Of a stretch of 64,000 nt of DNA, positions 1 to 8,462 are shown piece after piece. The stretch spans positions 372,001-436,000 of the forward strand of contig DJJU01000006.1 of NCBI GenBank assembly GCA_002434305.1, read 5' to 3'. The translations under genes and the position numbers were made by a program. The notes under the pieces were generated by a model that was given only the letters and a program-made list of their open reading frames with translations, searched no databases and was not told the DNA's origin. The stretch is from Alicycliphilus sp. UBA6560. Lineage in GTDB: Bacteria; Pseudomonadota; Gammaproteobacteria; Burkholderiales; Burkholderiaceae_C. Numbering within the stretch: position 1 is the stretch's first letter; every line of letters begins with the position of its first letter.

Positions 1-743
1 TGTACCCGCTGAACCATTACGGGCCCGGCACGCTGAACTATTTCAGCCCGGAGCCCAACCCCTCGCCGCCCTCGCGCGAGAACTGGCTGGGCACGGACGA
101 CCGGGGCCGTGACATGCTGGCGCAGCTCATCTACGGCTTTCGCGTCAGCGTGCTGTTTGCCCTGGCGCTGACGGCGGTGGGGGTGCTGCTGGGCGTGGCG
201 GCGGGGGCGGTACAGGGCTTCTTCGGCGGCAAGACTGATCTGGCCTTTCAGCGCTTCATCGAGATATGGGGCTCCATGCCCGAGCTGTATTTGCTCATCA
301 TCTTCAGCGCCGTGTTCGCGCCCAGCATTGCGCTGCTGCTGGTGCTGCTCAGCCTGTTTGGCTGGATGGGACTGTCGGACTACGTGCGCGCCGAGTTTTT
401 GCGCAACCGCCAGCTGGACTACGTCAAGGCCGCGCGCGCCCTGGGCGTGCCCAGCCGGCAGATCATCTGGCGCCACATCCTGCCCAACAGCATGACGCCG
501 GTGGTCACCTTCCTGCCGTTTCGCATGGGCGCGGCCATCCTGGCGCTGACCTCTCTGGATTTTCTGGGCCTGGGCGTGCCGCCGGGCACTCCCAGCCTGG
601 GCGAGCTGCTGAGCCAGGGCAAGAACAACATCGACGCATGGTGGATCTCGCTGTCCACCTTCGCGGTGCTGGTGACCACACTGCTGCTGCTCACCTTCAT
701 GGGTGACGCGCTGCGCGACGCCCTGGATCCCCGTAAACAATGA
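1..743 (+). CDS. yejE: Peptide ABC transporter inner-membrane permease (YejE-like), 5' end outside window
   Basis: The frame is open from the first bases of the window, so the N-terminus is missing. The visible part begins just before the conserved NWLGTDDRGRDM segment that precedes the membrane domain of Dpp/Opp/Yej-type permeases. Several hydrophobic segments follow, with the EAA-type coupling loop near 415-470 (YVKAARALGVPSRQIIWRHI), which contacts the ATPase. The stop overlaps the start of the next gene as ATGA, so translation is coupled to the ATPase. By family, this is one of two permeases of a Yej-type importer for oligopeptides or microcin-C-like compounds. The permease family is certain; the Yej subfamily is inferred from the NWLGTDD region and the double-ATPase neighbour. 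Confidence 0.9.
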   Translation, partial: YPLNHYGPGTLNYFSPEPNPSPPSRENWLGTDDRGRDMLAQLIYGFRVSVLFALALTAVGVLLGVAAGAVQGFFGGKTDLAFQRFIEIWGSMPELYLLIIFSAVFAPSIALLLVLLSLFGWMGLSDYVRAEFLRNRQLDYVKAARALGVPSRQIIWRHILPNSMTPVVTFLPFRMGAAILALTSLDFLGLGVPPGTPSLGELLSQGKNNIDAWWISLSTFAVLVTTLLLLTFMGDALRDALDPRKQ

Positions 744-2413
744 GCCCTGTCATCCCGCCATCTCCTGAGCACAGTTCAGCGCCGCTGCTGCAGGTGCGTG
801 ATCTGCGCGTCGCCTTCGGCGGCAAGCAGGTGGTGCATGGCGTCAGTTTCGACGTGCACGCGGGCGAGAAGCTGGCGCTGGTGGGCGAGTCGGGCTCGGG
901 CAAGACGGTGACGGCGCTGTCGCTGCTGCGCCTGAGCGGCGATGCCCAGCTGTCCGGCAGTGCGCTGCTGCAGGGCCAGGGCGATCTGCTGCAGCTGTCC
1001 GAGCGGCAGTTGCGCGGCGTGCGTGGGGGCGACATCGCCATGGTCTTCCAGGAGCCCATGACGGCGCTCAACCCGCTCATGCCGGTGGGCGAGCAGGTGG
1101 CCGAGGTTTTGATGCTAAAACAGGCGCTAACCCGCTCCCAGTCAGCGCAGGCAGCTATCGAACTGCTAGCGTCCACGGGCATTCCCGAGCCCGCGCGCCG
1201 CGCCGCCAGCTTTGCCCACCAGCTGTCGGGCGGGCAGCGCCAGCGCGCCATGATCGCCATGGCCCTGGCCAGCCGGCCGCGCCTGCTGCTGGCCGATGAG
1301 CCCACCACGGCGCTGGACGTGACGCTGCGCGGGCAGATCCTGGAGCTGCTGTCCGATCTCCAGCGCCAGACGGGCATGGCCGTGCTGCTCATCACCCACG
1401 ACCTGCAGCTGGTGCGCCGCTTCGCCGACCGTGTGGCCGTCATGGAGCACGGCCACCTGGTGGAGCAGGGCGCCGTGGGCGAGGTGTTCGCCGCGCCGCA
1501 GCACGACTACACGCGCCGGCTGATCCACAGCGCCCCGCAGCGCGATGTGCATGAGGAGCCCGAGGTGCCGGGCCAGCCACCCGCCGCGCAGGCGAGCGGC
1601 CTGCGCGTGGCTTACCCGGTGCCGCTGCCGGGCGTGCGCGGGTGGTTCCGCAAAGGCGAATTCGTCGCCGTGAAGGACGTGGCCCTGCGCCTGCCGCAGG
1701 CGCGTACCCTGGGCGTGGTGGGCGAATCCGGCTCGGGCAAGTCCACACTGGCGCAGGCGCTGCTGGGCCTGCTGCCGGCCAGCGGCGAGCTGCAGGTGGC
1801 CGGCCAGTCCTGGCAGCAGCCCGCGCAGCACAACGGTGCGCACAACCAGCAGCTGCGCCGCCAGGTGCAGGTGGTGTTCCAGGATCCGTTCTCCTCGCTG
1901 TCGCCGCGCCTGACCGTGGCCGAGATCGTCGGCGAAGGCCTGCGCGTGCACGAGCCGTCGTTGGCTGCTCCGCAGCAGCGCGAGCGCGTGCAGGCCATGC
2001 TGGTCGAGGTGGGCCTGACCGAGGCGCAGTTCCCCGGCCTGCTGGAGCGCTATCCACATGAATTCTCCGGCGGCCAGCGCCAGCGCCTGGCCATCGCCCG
2101 CGCCCTCATCGTCCAGCCGCGCCTGCTGGTGCTGGATGAGCCCACCAGCGCGCTGGACGTGACCATCCAGCAGCAGGTGCTGGCGCTGCTGCAGCGGCTG
2201 CAGCGGGAGCGGGCGCTGTCGTATCTGCTCATCACCCACGACGTGGCCGTGGTGGCCGCCATGGCGCACGAGGTGCTGGTGATGAAGGACGGCGAGGTGG
2301 TGGAGGCCGGCGACGTACGGCAGGTGCTGCAACAGCCGCGTCACCCTTATACCCAGCGCCTGGTGGCCGCGGCCACGCTACAGGCGGAGTCATCGCTCCC
2401 CCTTTCCCCCTAA
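740..2413 (+). CDS. yejF: Duplicated ATP-binding subunit of peptide ABC transporter (YejF-like)
   Basis: This 557-residue protein carries two complete ABC ATPase halves. Walker A motifs (GESGSGKT) lie near residues 49-56 and 327-335. Signature motifs (LSGGQRQR and FSGGQRQR) lie near 162 and 442, and each half has a DEPT Walker B region. The double-ATPase layout is typical of YejF, which powers the Yej peptide importer from the cytoplasmic face. The gene overlaps the permease by ATGA and is followed 4 bp later by the isomerase gene, so the three look like one operon. Residues about 122-142, just before the first signature motif, are encoded by DNA resembling the dispersed AATAGCTG repeat; the frame is kept. 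Confidence 0.92.
   Translation: MSPVIPPSPEHSSAPLLQVRDLRVAFGGKQVVHGVSFDVHAGEKLALVGESGSGKTVTALSLLRLSGDAQLSGSALLQGQGDLLQLSERQLRGVRGGDIAMVFQEPMTALNPLMPVGEQVAEVLMLKQALTRSQSAQAAIELLASTGIPEPARRAASFAHQLSGGQRQRAMIAMALASRPRLLLADEPTTALDVTLRGQILELLSDLQRQTGMAVLLITHDLQLVRRFADRVAVMEHGHLVEQGAVGEVFAAPQHDYTRRLIHSAPQRDVHEEPEVPGQPPAAQASGLRVAYPVPLPGVRGWFRKGEFVAVKDVALRLPQARTLGVVGESGSGKSTLAQALLGLLPASGELQVAGQSWQQPAQHNGAHNQQLRRQVQVVFQDPFSSLSPRLTVAEIVGEGLRVHEPSLAAPQQRERVQAMLVEVGLTEAQFPGLLERYPHEFSGGQRQRLAIARALIVQPRLLVLDEPTSALDVTIQQQVLALLQRLQRERALSYLLITHDVAVVAAMAHEVLVMKDGEVVEAGDVRQVLQQPRHPYTQRLVAAATLQAESSLPLSP
1107..1164 (-). repeat. Dispersed AATAGCTG-type repeat inside yejF
   Basis: Read on the minus strand, this stretch starts with TTCGATAGCTGCCTGCGC and continues through GGGAGCGGGTT towards an A/T-rich end. 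That closely parallels the intergenic copy at 50146-50210. It lies in frame within the coding sequence and adds residues between conserved ABC motifs. Confidence 0.5.
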
Positions 2414-2417
2414 CCCC

Positions 2418-3254
2418 ATGCCTCGCTTTGCCGCCAACCTGTCCATGCTCTACGCCGAGCATGACTTCCTGGACCGTTTCGCCGCCGCCGCTCGCGACGG
2501 CTTCGCCGGGGTCGAGTACCTCTTTCCCTACGATTGGCCGGCTCAGGCCATCGCCGAGCAACTGGCTGCGCACGGGTTGGCGCAGGTGCTGTTCAACGCG
2601 CCGCCGGGCGACTGGGCCGCCGGCGAGCGCGGCCTGGCCTGCCTGCCGGGGCGCGAGGCCGAGTTCCAGGACGGCATCGTCCGCGCGCTGGACTACGCCC
2701 GGCAGCTGAACTGCGAGCGCGTGCACGTCATGGCCGGCCTGGCACCGGCGGGTGTGCCCCACGAGCAGTTGCACCAGACCTACGTGCAGCGCCTGCGCTG
2801 GGCTGCGGCGCAGGCAGCCGCGCAGGGCGTTCGCCTGCTGATCGAACCCATCAACGGCCGCGACATGCCAGGCTACTTCCTGCAGCGGCAGGCCCAGGCG
2901 CACGCGCTTGTGCAGGAGATCGGCGCGCCCGACGTGCGGGTGCAGCTGGACCTGTACCACCTGCAGATCATGGAAGGCGACGTGACCACGGCGCTGCGCC
3001 GCGACCTGCCCACGGGCCGCGTTGGGCACCTGCAGATCGCCGGCGTGCCCGATCGCGGCGAGCCGGACCAGGGCGAACTGAACGGCCCCTACCTCTTCGG
3101 CGTGATCGACGAGCTGGCCACCGGCTGTGGCTGGGACGGCTGGGTGGGCTGCGAGTACCGCCCGCGCGACACCCGCCCCGGCGGCACCCAGCGCGGGCTG
3201 GCCTGGATGCGCCGCTGGTTGCAAGGCAAAAGCGGCTCTGGTCCGCTTCAATAA
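2418..3254 (+). CDS. hyi: Hydroxypyruvate isomerase family TIM-barrel protein
   Basis: This 278-residue protein belongs to the xylose-isomerase-like TIM-barrel superfamily and most resembles hydroxypyruvate isomerase, which interconverts hydroxypyruvate and tartronate semialdehyde in glyoxylate metabolism. Visible landmarks are LIEPINGRDMPGYF near residue 141, DLYHLQ near 177 and CEYRPRD near 244. These carry the Glu, Asp and Glu expected to bind the divalent metal. A 2-oxo-tetronate isomerase (OtnI-like) role is an alternative. It starts 4 bp after yejF, suggesting co-transcription. The last residues (about GKSGSGPLQ) and the stop are encoded by a dispersed repeat, so the native C-terminus may have been replaced. 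Confidence 0.8.
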   Translation: MPRFAANLSMLYAEHDFLDRFAAAARDGFAGVEYLFPYDWPAQAIAEQLAAHGLAQVLFNAPPGDWAAGERGLACLPGREAEFQDGIVRALDYARQLNCERVHVMAGLAPAGVPHEQLHQTYVQRLRWAAAQAAAQGVRLLIEPINGRDMPGYFLQRQAQAHALVQEIGAPDVRVQLDLYHLQIMEGDVTTALRRDLPTGRVGHLQIAGVPDRGEPDQGELNGPYLFGVIDELATGCGWDGWVGCEYRPRDTRPGGTQRGLAWMRRWLQGKSGSGPLQ

Positions 3255-3282
3255 AGCGCGAGCAGCTATGCTTTAAGGAGCA
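3229..3282 (-). repeat. Dispersed AATAGCTG-type repeat at 3' end of hyi
   Basis: The plus strand reads AAAAGCGGCTCTGG, then GCGCGAGCAGCTATGCTTT, a reverse-oriented copy of the family. It supplies the TAA stop of hyi at 3252-3254. Confidence 0.6.
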
Positions 3283-3289
3283 GTGGTGG

Positions 3290-4171
3290 TTAGTGCAGCA
3301 CCAGTACTGGCACGCTGCACAGGCGCAGCAGCGCCGTGGTGGTGCTGCCCACGATGAGCTGGCGGATGCGCGAGTGCCCGTAGGCGCCCAGCACCAGCAG
3401 CGCGTCGCTGCGCTCTTCCATGAGGGCAGGGATGGTCTCTTCGGGCGCGCCGGGAACGATTTGCGTGCCCACCTCGAAGCCCGCCGCGGTCAGCAGCGCC
3501 TGCGCCTCGTCCAGGCACTGGCGCGCCTGGGCCGTGGGCTCGCCGGCCATCGCCAGCAGGGCCGGCATGCCGCGCAGCAGCGGGCTGCGCGCCACGGCCT
3601 GCACGGCGCGGTGGGCGGTGGCGCTGCCGTCGTAGGCCACCACGAAGCTGCGCGGCGCGGTGAATTCGGTGCGCGTGACCACCAGGACGGGTTGGCGCAC
3701 CTGGCGCACCACGCTTTCCACGCGATGGTCCAGGCGCAGCTTGCGCGCGCTGGTGGCGGGGCGGTTGCTGCCCAGTACGAACAGGCGGGCGCCGGGCTCG
3801 TGCTCCAGCAACACGTCGGTCAGCTCGCCGTGGCGCAGCAGCACCTGCAGCGCGGGCACCGATTCTTCGGGCACGCGGGTGCGCGCCTGCTCCAGCATGT
3901 GGCGCGCAGCCTGCTGGGCCAGCTGGGTGCGTTCCTCGTCCAGCGCGTTCAGGCGCTGCAGCAGCAGGTCCTGCGCGCCCATGCCGATCACGCCGCTGTA
4001 ATCACCCACGGGGGGCAGGGGCTCGGGCTGCTGCAGGGCGTGCAGCAGCGCCAGCGGCGCGCCCAGCCGCTGCGTGGCCCAGATGGCGCCGTCCACCACG
4101 GCAGGGGTACTGGCCAGTCCGTCCAGGCAGGCGAAGACGGTGTTGGGCAAAGGGGCGGTGTTGTCGGTCAT
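3290..4171 (-). CDS. Tandem universal stress protein (UspA family)
   Basis: This 293-residue protein has two UspA-type alpha/beta domains. The second carries a GAYGHSRIRQLIVGST motif near the C-terminus, matching the ATP-binding Gly-rich signature of UspA proteins. The first half shows a weaker equivalent (VLGSNRP). It is cytoplasmic; the family supports survival under stress by poorly defined mechanisms, often with ATP binding. It stands alone, convergent with hyi and 77 bp downstream of the AI-2E gene on the same strand. Family assignment is firm, precise role unknown. Confidence 0.9.
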   Translation of the reverse strand: MTDNTAPLPNTVFACLDGLASTPAVVDGAIWATQRLGAPLALLHALQQPEPLPPVGDYSGVIGMGAQDLLLQRLNALDEERTQLAQQAARHMLEQARTRVPEESVPALQVLLRHGELTDVLLEHEPGARLFVLGSNRPATSARKLRLDHRVESVVRQVRQPVLVVTRTEFTAPRSFVVAYDGSATAHRAVQAVARSPLLRGMPALLAMAGEPTAQARQCLDEAQALLTAAGFEVGTQIVPGAPEETIPALMEERSDALLVLGAYGHSRIRQLIVGSTTTALLRLCSVPVLVLH

Positions 4172-4248
4172 GGCGGCCTCGGCTCTCGGACGGTCAGGTT
4201 CGCCAGTGTGGCACCGGGGCGCGGGTGCGCCAAGCCGGCATGGCCCCG

Positions 4249-5307
4249 TCAGGGCCGGGGCGGCTCATCGGGCGGCGAGAACAGATCCCAGATGGCCATG
4301 AACAGCGCCGCGATCACCGGCCCGATGACGAAGCCGGTCAGCCCGAACAGCGCCATGCCGCCCAGGGTGGAGATCAGCACCACGTAGTCGGGCATCTTGG
4401 TGTCCTTGCCCACCAGCAGCGGGCGCAGCAGGTTGTCCACCAAGCCGATCACGCCCACGCCGTAGGCCGTGAGGATGAGGCCCTGCGTGGTCGCGCCGGT
4501 GGCCATGAAATAGATGGCCACCGGCCCCCAGATCAGCCCCGCCCCCACAGCGGGCAGCAGCGACAGAAAGGCCATCAGCACGCCCCACATCACCGGCCCC
4601 TGGATGCCCAGCAGCCAGAAGATCAGCCCGCCTAAAGCGCCCTGGGCCGCGGCCACGACGATGTTGCCCTTGACGGTGGCGCGGATCACGGTGGTGAACT
4701 TGCCCGACAGCTCGCGCTTGTGCTCGTCGTCCAGCGGGACAGCCCGGCGCAGCCGCGCGGCCAGGCGGGGGCCGTCGCGCAGCAGGAAGAACAGCAGGTA
4801 CAGCATGACACCAAAGCTGACGATGAACTGCAGGGTGTTCTGCCCCACGTCCAGCGCCTTGGTGGCCAGGAACTGGCTGGCCTGTGCGCCGACGGAGGTC
4901 AGGCGCTCCTGCACCTCGGCCATGGAGGTCAGGTGCAGGCGGTCCAGCAGCGACAGCGCCCAGGCCGGCAGGGCAGACAGCACTTGCTGCACGTAAGCGC
5001 CGTAGTTCATCTGCCCGGAGCGCAGGCGCTCGTAGGTGACGCTGGCCTCCTGCACCAGCGACACTCCGATCAGCGCCACCGGCAGGATGACCATCACCAG
5101 GCACAGACACAGCGTCAGGAAGGCCGCCAGGTTGCGCCGCCGCGGCATGCGCGCCAATAGGCGCCGGTGCAGTGGGTTGAACAGGATGGCCAGCACCACG
5201 CCCCAGAAGACGGCACCATGGAAGGGCCACAGCACGGCGCCAAAGGCCAGCGTGACGGCGATGAGCAGCACGAGCAAAGTGCGGTTGTGGATGACAGGGG
5301 CGATCAT
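4249..5307 (-). CDS. AI-2E family transporter / PerM-like membrane protein
   Basis: This is a polytopic inner-membrane protein of about 352 residues in the AI-2E exporter-like (PerM/YdiK) family. Hydrophobic helices occur near the N-terminus (RTLLVLLIAVTLAFGAVLW) and in several blocks in the C-terminal half, including GLIFWLLGIQGPVMWGVLMA. Family members export small molecules or act as antiporters; the substrate here is unknown. I chose the ATG at 5307 because the residues after it match family N-termini, while a frame extension upstream to 5403 adds unlikely residues. It is divergent from sucA. A second, larger family member with an extra sensory domain lies at 25054-27570. Confidence 0.82.
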   Translation of the reverse strand: MIAPVIHNRTLLVLLIAVTLAFGAVLWPFHGAVFWGVVLAILFNPLHRRLLARMPRRRNLAAFLTLCLCLVMVILPVALIGVSLVQEASVTYERLRSGQMNYGAYVQQVLSALPAWALSLLDRLHLTSMAEVQERLTSVGAQASQFLATKALDVGQNTLQFIVSFGVMLYLLFFLLRDGPRLAARLRRAVPLDDEHKRELSGKFTTVIRATVKGNIVVAAAQGALGGLIFWLLGIQGPVMWGVLMAFLSLLPAVGAGLIWGPVAIYFMATGATTQGLILTAYGVGVIGLVDNLLRPLLVGKDTKMPDYVVLISTLGGMALFGLTGFVIGPVIAALFMAIWDLFSPPDEPPRP

Positions 5308-5527
5308 GGGCGGTGCGAAGCCATAGGGAGGCCAGAATGTAAGCCAGCCGCACAGCTGCAAGCAGTGGCGACCGTCCCGGCTCTGCCAGACCATCGGTGG
5401 CACAATGATGCCCGCACCAAGGCCCTTCCCCTGCCACAGTCGCGTCCGCCAACCGGTTCAGCCGTGCCGCGGAAGGTTTGTCAACCAGCTAAAGCTTCCC
5501 CGGAGGGAAGCGGAGGTCAGCGCAGAT

Positions 5528-8407
5528 ATGAGCGAACCCACGTCCGTCTACCAAGCCTACCAGGGCAATACCTATCTCTTCGGCGGCAATGCGTCGTATG
5601 TCGAGGAGATGTACGAAAGCTATCTTGCCAACCCTGGCAGCGTGCCAGACTCCTGGCGGGAGTACTTTGATGCATTGCAGCATGTGCCCGCGGTGGACGG
5701 TAGCGACGCACGCGACGTGCCGCACCTTCCCGTCATCAACGCGTTTGCCGAACGCGCCAAACAGGGCGGTACACAGGTCGTGGTGGCCACCGGCGCTGAC
5801 TCCGAACTGGGCAGGAAGCGTGTGGGCGTGCAGCAGCTCATCGCCGCTTACCGCAACGTCGGCGCCCGCTGGGCCGACCTCGATCCCCTCAAGCGCCAGG
5901 AGCGGCCCAGCATTCCCGAGCTGGAGCCGTCCTTCTACGGCTTCACGGACGCCGACCAAGAGACGGTGTTCAACGTCGGCAATACCTTCTTCGGCAAGGA
6001 AAGCCTGTCGCTGCGCGAGCTGATCAACGCGCTGCGCGAAACGTACTGCGGCACCATCGGCGCCGAGTACATGTACATCACGGACCAGAACCAGAAGCGC
6101 TGGTGGCAGCAAAAGCTGGAGTCCATCCGCACCAAGCCCCAGTTCGACGCCGAGAAGAAAAAGCGCATTCTGGAGCGCCTGACGGCTGCTGAAGGCCTGG
6201 AGCGCTTCCTGCATACCAAGTACGTGGGACAAAAGCGCTTCTCGCTGGAAGGCGGCGAGAGCTTCATCGCTGCCATGGACGAGCTGATCAGCTCGGCCGG
6301 CGCCCGCGGCGTGCAGGAGCTGGTGATCGGCATGGCCCACCGCGGCCGCCTGAACGTGCTGGTCAACACCCTGGGCAAGATGCCCAAGGACCTGTTCGCC
6401 GAGTTCGAGCACACCGCTCCCGAAGACCTGCCCGCCGGCGACGTGAAATACCACCAGGGCTTTTCCTCGGACGTGTCCACCTCCGGCGGTCCGGTGCACC
6501 TTTCCCTGGCCTTCAACCCCTCGCACCTGGAAATCGTCAACCCGGTGGTCGAGGGCTCGGTGCGCTCGCGCATGGACCGCCGCGGCGACCCCCAGGGCAA
6601 GCAGGTGCTGCCCGTGCTGGTGCACGGCGACGCGGCTTTCGCCGGCCAGGGCGTGAACCAGGAGACGCTGGCGCTGTCGGAGACGCGCGGCTACCACACC
6701 GGCGGCACGGTGCACATCATCATCAACAACCAGATCGGCTTCACCACCTCCGATCCCCGCGACCTGCGTTCCACGCTGTACTGCACCGACATCGTGAAGA
6801 TGATCGAGTCGCCCGTGCTGCACGTGAACGGCGACGACCCCGAAGCCGTCTGCCTGGCGATGCAGCTGGCGCTCGAGTACCGCATGGAGTTCTCGCGCGA
6901 TGTGGTGGTGGACATCGTGTGCTATCGCAAGCTGGGCCACAACGAGCAGGACACCCCCATGCTCACCCAGCCGCTGATGTACAAGAAGATCGCGCAGCAC
7001 CCCGGCACCCGCAAACTCTATGCCGACAAGCTGGCCGCGCAGGGCCTGGGCGAGACGCTGGGCGACGACATGGCCAAGGCCTATCGCGCCGCCATGGAAG
7101 AAGGCAAGCACACGGTCGACCCGGTGCTGACCGACTTCAAGCGCAAGTACGCAGTGGACTGGAGCCCGTTCCTGAACAAGGCCTGGACCGATGCCGGCGA
7201 TACGGCCATTCCGCTGGCCGAGTGGAAGCGCCTGGCCGAGCGCATCACTACCGTGCCCGAGACGGTGTCCCCGCACACTCTGGTCAAGAAGGTGCTGGAC
7301 GACCGCGCCGCCATGGGCCGCGGTGAGGTCAACGTGGACTGGGGCATGGGCGAACACATGGCCTTCGCTTCGCTCGTGGCCTCCGGCTATCCCATCCGCC
7401 TGTCGGGCGAGGACAGCGGTCGTGGCACCTTCACGCACCGCCACGCCGTCATCCACGACCAAAAGCGCGAGAAGTGGGACGAAGGCACCTATGTGCCGCT
7501 GCAGAACGTGGCCGAGAACCAGGCACCGTTCGTCGTCATCGACTCCATCCTGTCCGAGGAGGCCGTGCTGGCCTTCGAGTACGGCTACGCGTCCAACGAT
7601 CCCAACACCCTGGTGGTCTGGGAGGCGCAGTTCGGCGACTTTGCCAACGGCGCACAGGTCGTGATCGACCAGTTCATCGCCTCCGGCGAGGTCAAGTGGG
7701 GCCGCATTAATGGCCTCACGTTGATGCTGCCACACGGCTATGAAGGCCAGGGCCCGGAGCACAGCTCGGCCCGCCTGGAGCGCTTTATGCAGCTGGCCGC
7801 CGAGGCCAACATGCAGATCGTGCAGCCCACCACGGCCAGCCAGATCTTCCACGTGCTGCGCCGCCAGATGGTGCGCAACCTGAGGAAGCCTCTGGTCATC
7901 ATGACGCCGAAGTCGCTGCTGCGGAACAAAGATGCGACCTCGCCCCTGGCCGAGTTCACCGAAGGCGCTTTCCGCACTGTGCTGGGCGAGCAGGACCAGG
8001 CCATCGCCAATAACGCGGCCAAGGTCAAGCGCGTCATCGCCTGTTCGGGCAAGGTCTATTACGACCTGGTGAAAAAGCGTGCCGAGAAGGAAGCCACCGA
8101 TGTGGCCATCGTGCGCATCGAGCAGCTGTACCCCTTCCCGCACAAGGCCTTCGGCGCCGAGCTGAAAAAGTACCCCAAGGCCACCGAGATCGTGTGGTGC
8201 CAGGACGAGCCGCAGAACCAGGGCGCCTGGTTCTTCATCCAGCACAACATCCACGAGAACATGCAGGATGGCCAGAAACTGGGCTACGCCGGCCGCGCCG
8301 CCTCCGCCTCGCCGGCGGTGGGCTACGCGCATCTGCACCAGGACCAGCAAAAGGCCCTGGTGGAGGCCGCCTTCGCCAAGCTCAAGGGTTTTGTTCTGAC
8401 CAAGTAA
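5528..8407 (+). CDS. sucA: 2-oxoglutarate dehydrogenase E1 component
   Basis: This 959-residue thiamine-diphosphate enzyme decarboxylates 2-oxoglutarate and transfers the succinyl group to the lipoyl arm of SucB. Visible features are the N-terminal YLFGGNASYVEEMYESYL segment that docks to the complex, the AHRGRLNVL region, the ThDP-binding block GDDPEAVCLA...LGHNEQD, and the C-terminal transketolase-like domain. Start ATG 5528 is preceded by GGAGG at 5512-5516; the frame is open further upstream, but those residues do not look like family sequence. It is first in sucA-sucB-lpdA, the standard beta-proteobacterial order. Confidence 0.98.
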   Translation: MSEPTSVYQAYQGNTYLFGGNASYVEEMYESYLANPGSVPDSWREYFDALQHVPAVDGSDARDVPHLPVINAFAERAKQGGTQVVVATGADSELGRKRVGVQQLIAAYRNVGARWADLDPLKRQERPSIPELEPSFYGFTDADQETVFNVGNTFFGKESLSLRELINALRETYCGTIGAEYMYITDQNQKRWWQQKLESIRTKPQFDAEKKKRILERLTAAEGLERFLHTKYVGQKRFSLEGGESFIAAMDELISSAGARGVQELVIGMAHRGRLNVLVNTLGKMPKDLFAEFEHTAPEDLPAGDVKYHQGFSSDVSTSGGPVHLSLAFNPSHLEIVNPVVEGSVRSRMDRRGDPQGKQVLPVLVHGDAAFAGQGVNQETLALSETRGYHTGGTVHIIINNQIGFTTSDPRDLRSTLYCTDIVKMIESPVLHVNGDDPEAVCLAMQLALEYRMEFSRDVVVDIVCYRKLGHNEQDTPMLTQPLMYKKIAQHPGTRKLYADKLAAQGLGETLGDDMAKAYRAAMEEGKHTVDPVLTDFKRKYAVDWSPFLNKAWTDAGDTAIPLAEWKRLAERITTVPETVSPHTLVKKVLDDRAAMGRGEVNVDWGMGEHMAFASLVASGYPIRLSGEDSGRGTFTHRHAVIHDQKREKWDEGTYVPLQNVAENQAPFVVIDSILSEEAVLAFEYGYASNDPNTLVVWEAQFGDFANGAQVVIDQFIASGEVKWGRINGLTLMLPHGYEGQGPEHSSARLERFMQLAAEANMQIVQPTTASQIFHVLRRQMVRNLRKPLVIMTPKSLLRNKDATSPLAEFTEGAFRTVLGEQDQAIANNAAKVKRVIACSGKVYYDLVKKRAEKEATDVAIVRIEQLYPFPHKAFGAELKKYPKATEIVWCQDEPQNQGAWFFIQHNIHENMQDGQKLGYAGRAASASPAVGYAHLHQDQQKALVEAAFAKLKGFVLTK

Positions 8408-8462
8408 GGCCAAGCAACAACCACGCGCTCAGTACAAAACCCTGAACAGGAAGAATTTCAAA

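Noticed and set aside
2534..4387. Long plus-strand frame across hyi and the UspA gene
   Set aside because: It runs through two real genes in other frames and is Arg/Ala/Gly-rich without domains.
5489..8413. Antisense open frame of about 970 codons opposite sucA
   Set aside because: It is a product of the GC-rich codon bias of sucA; the translation is His/Leu/Gly-rich without motifs.
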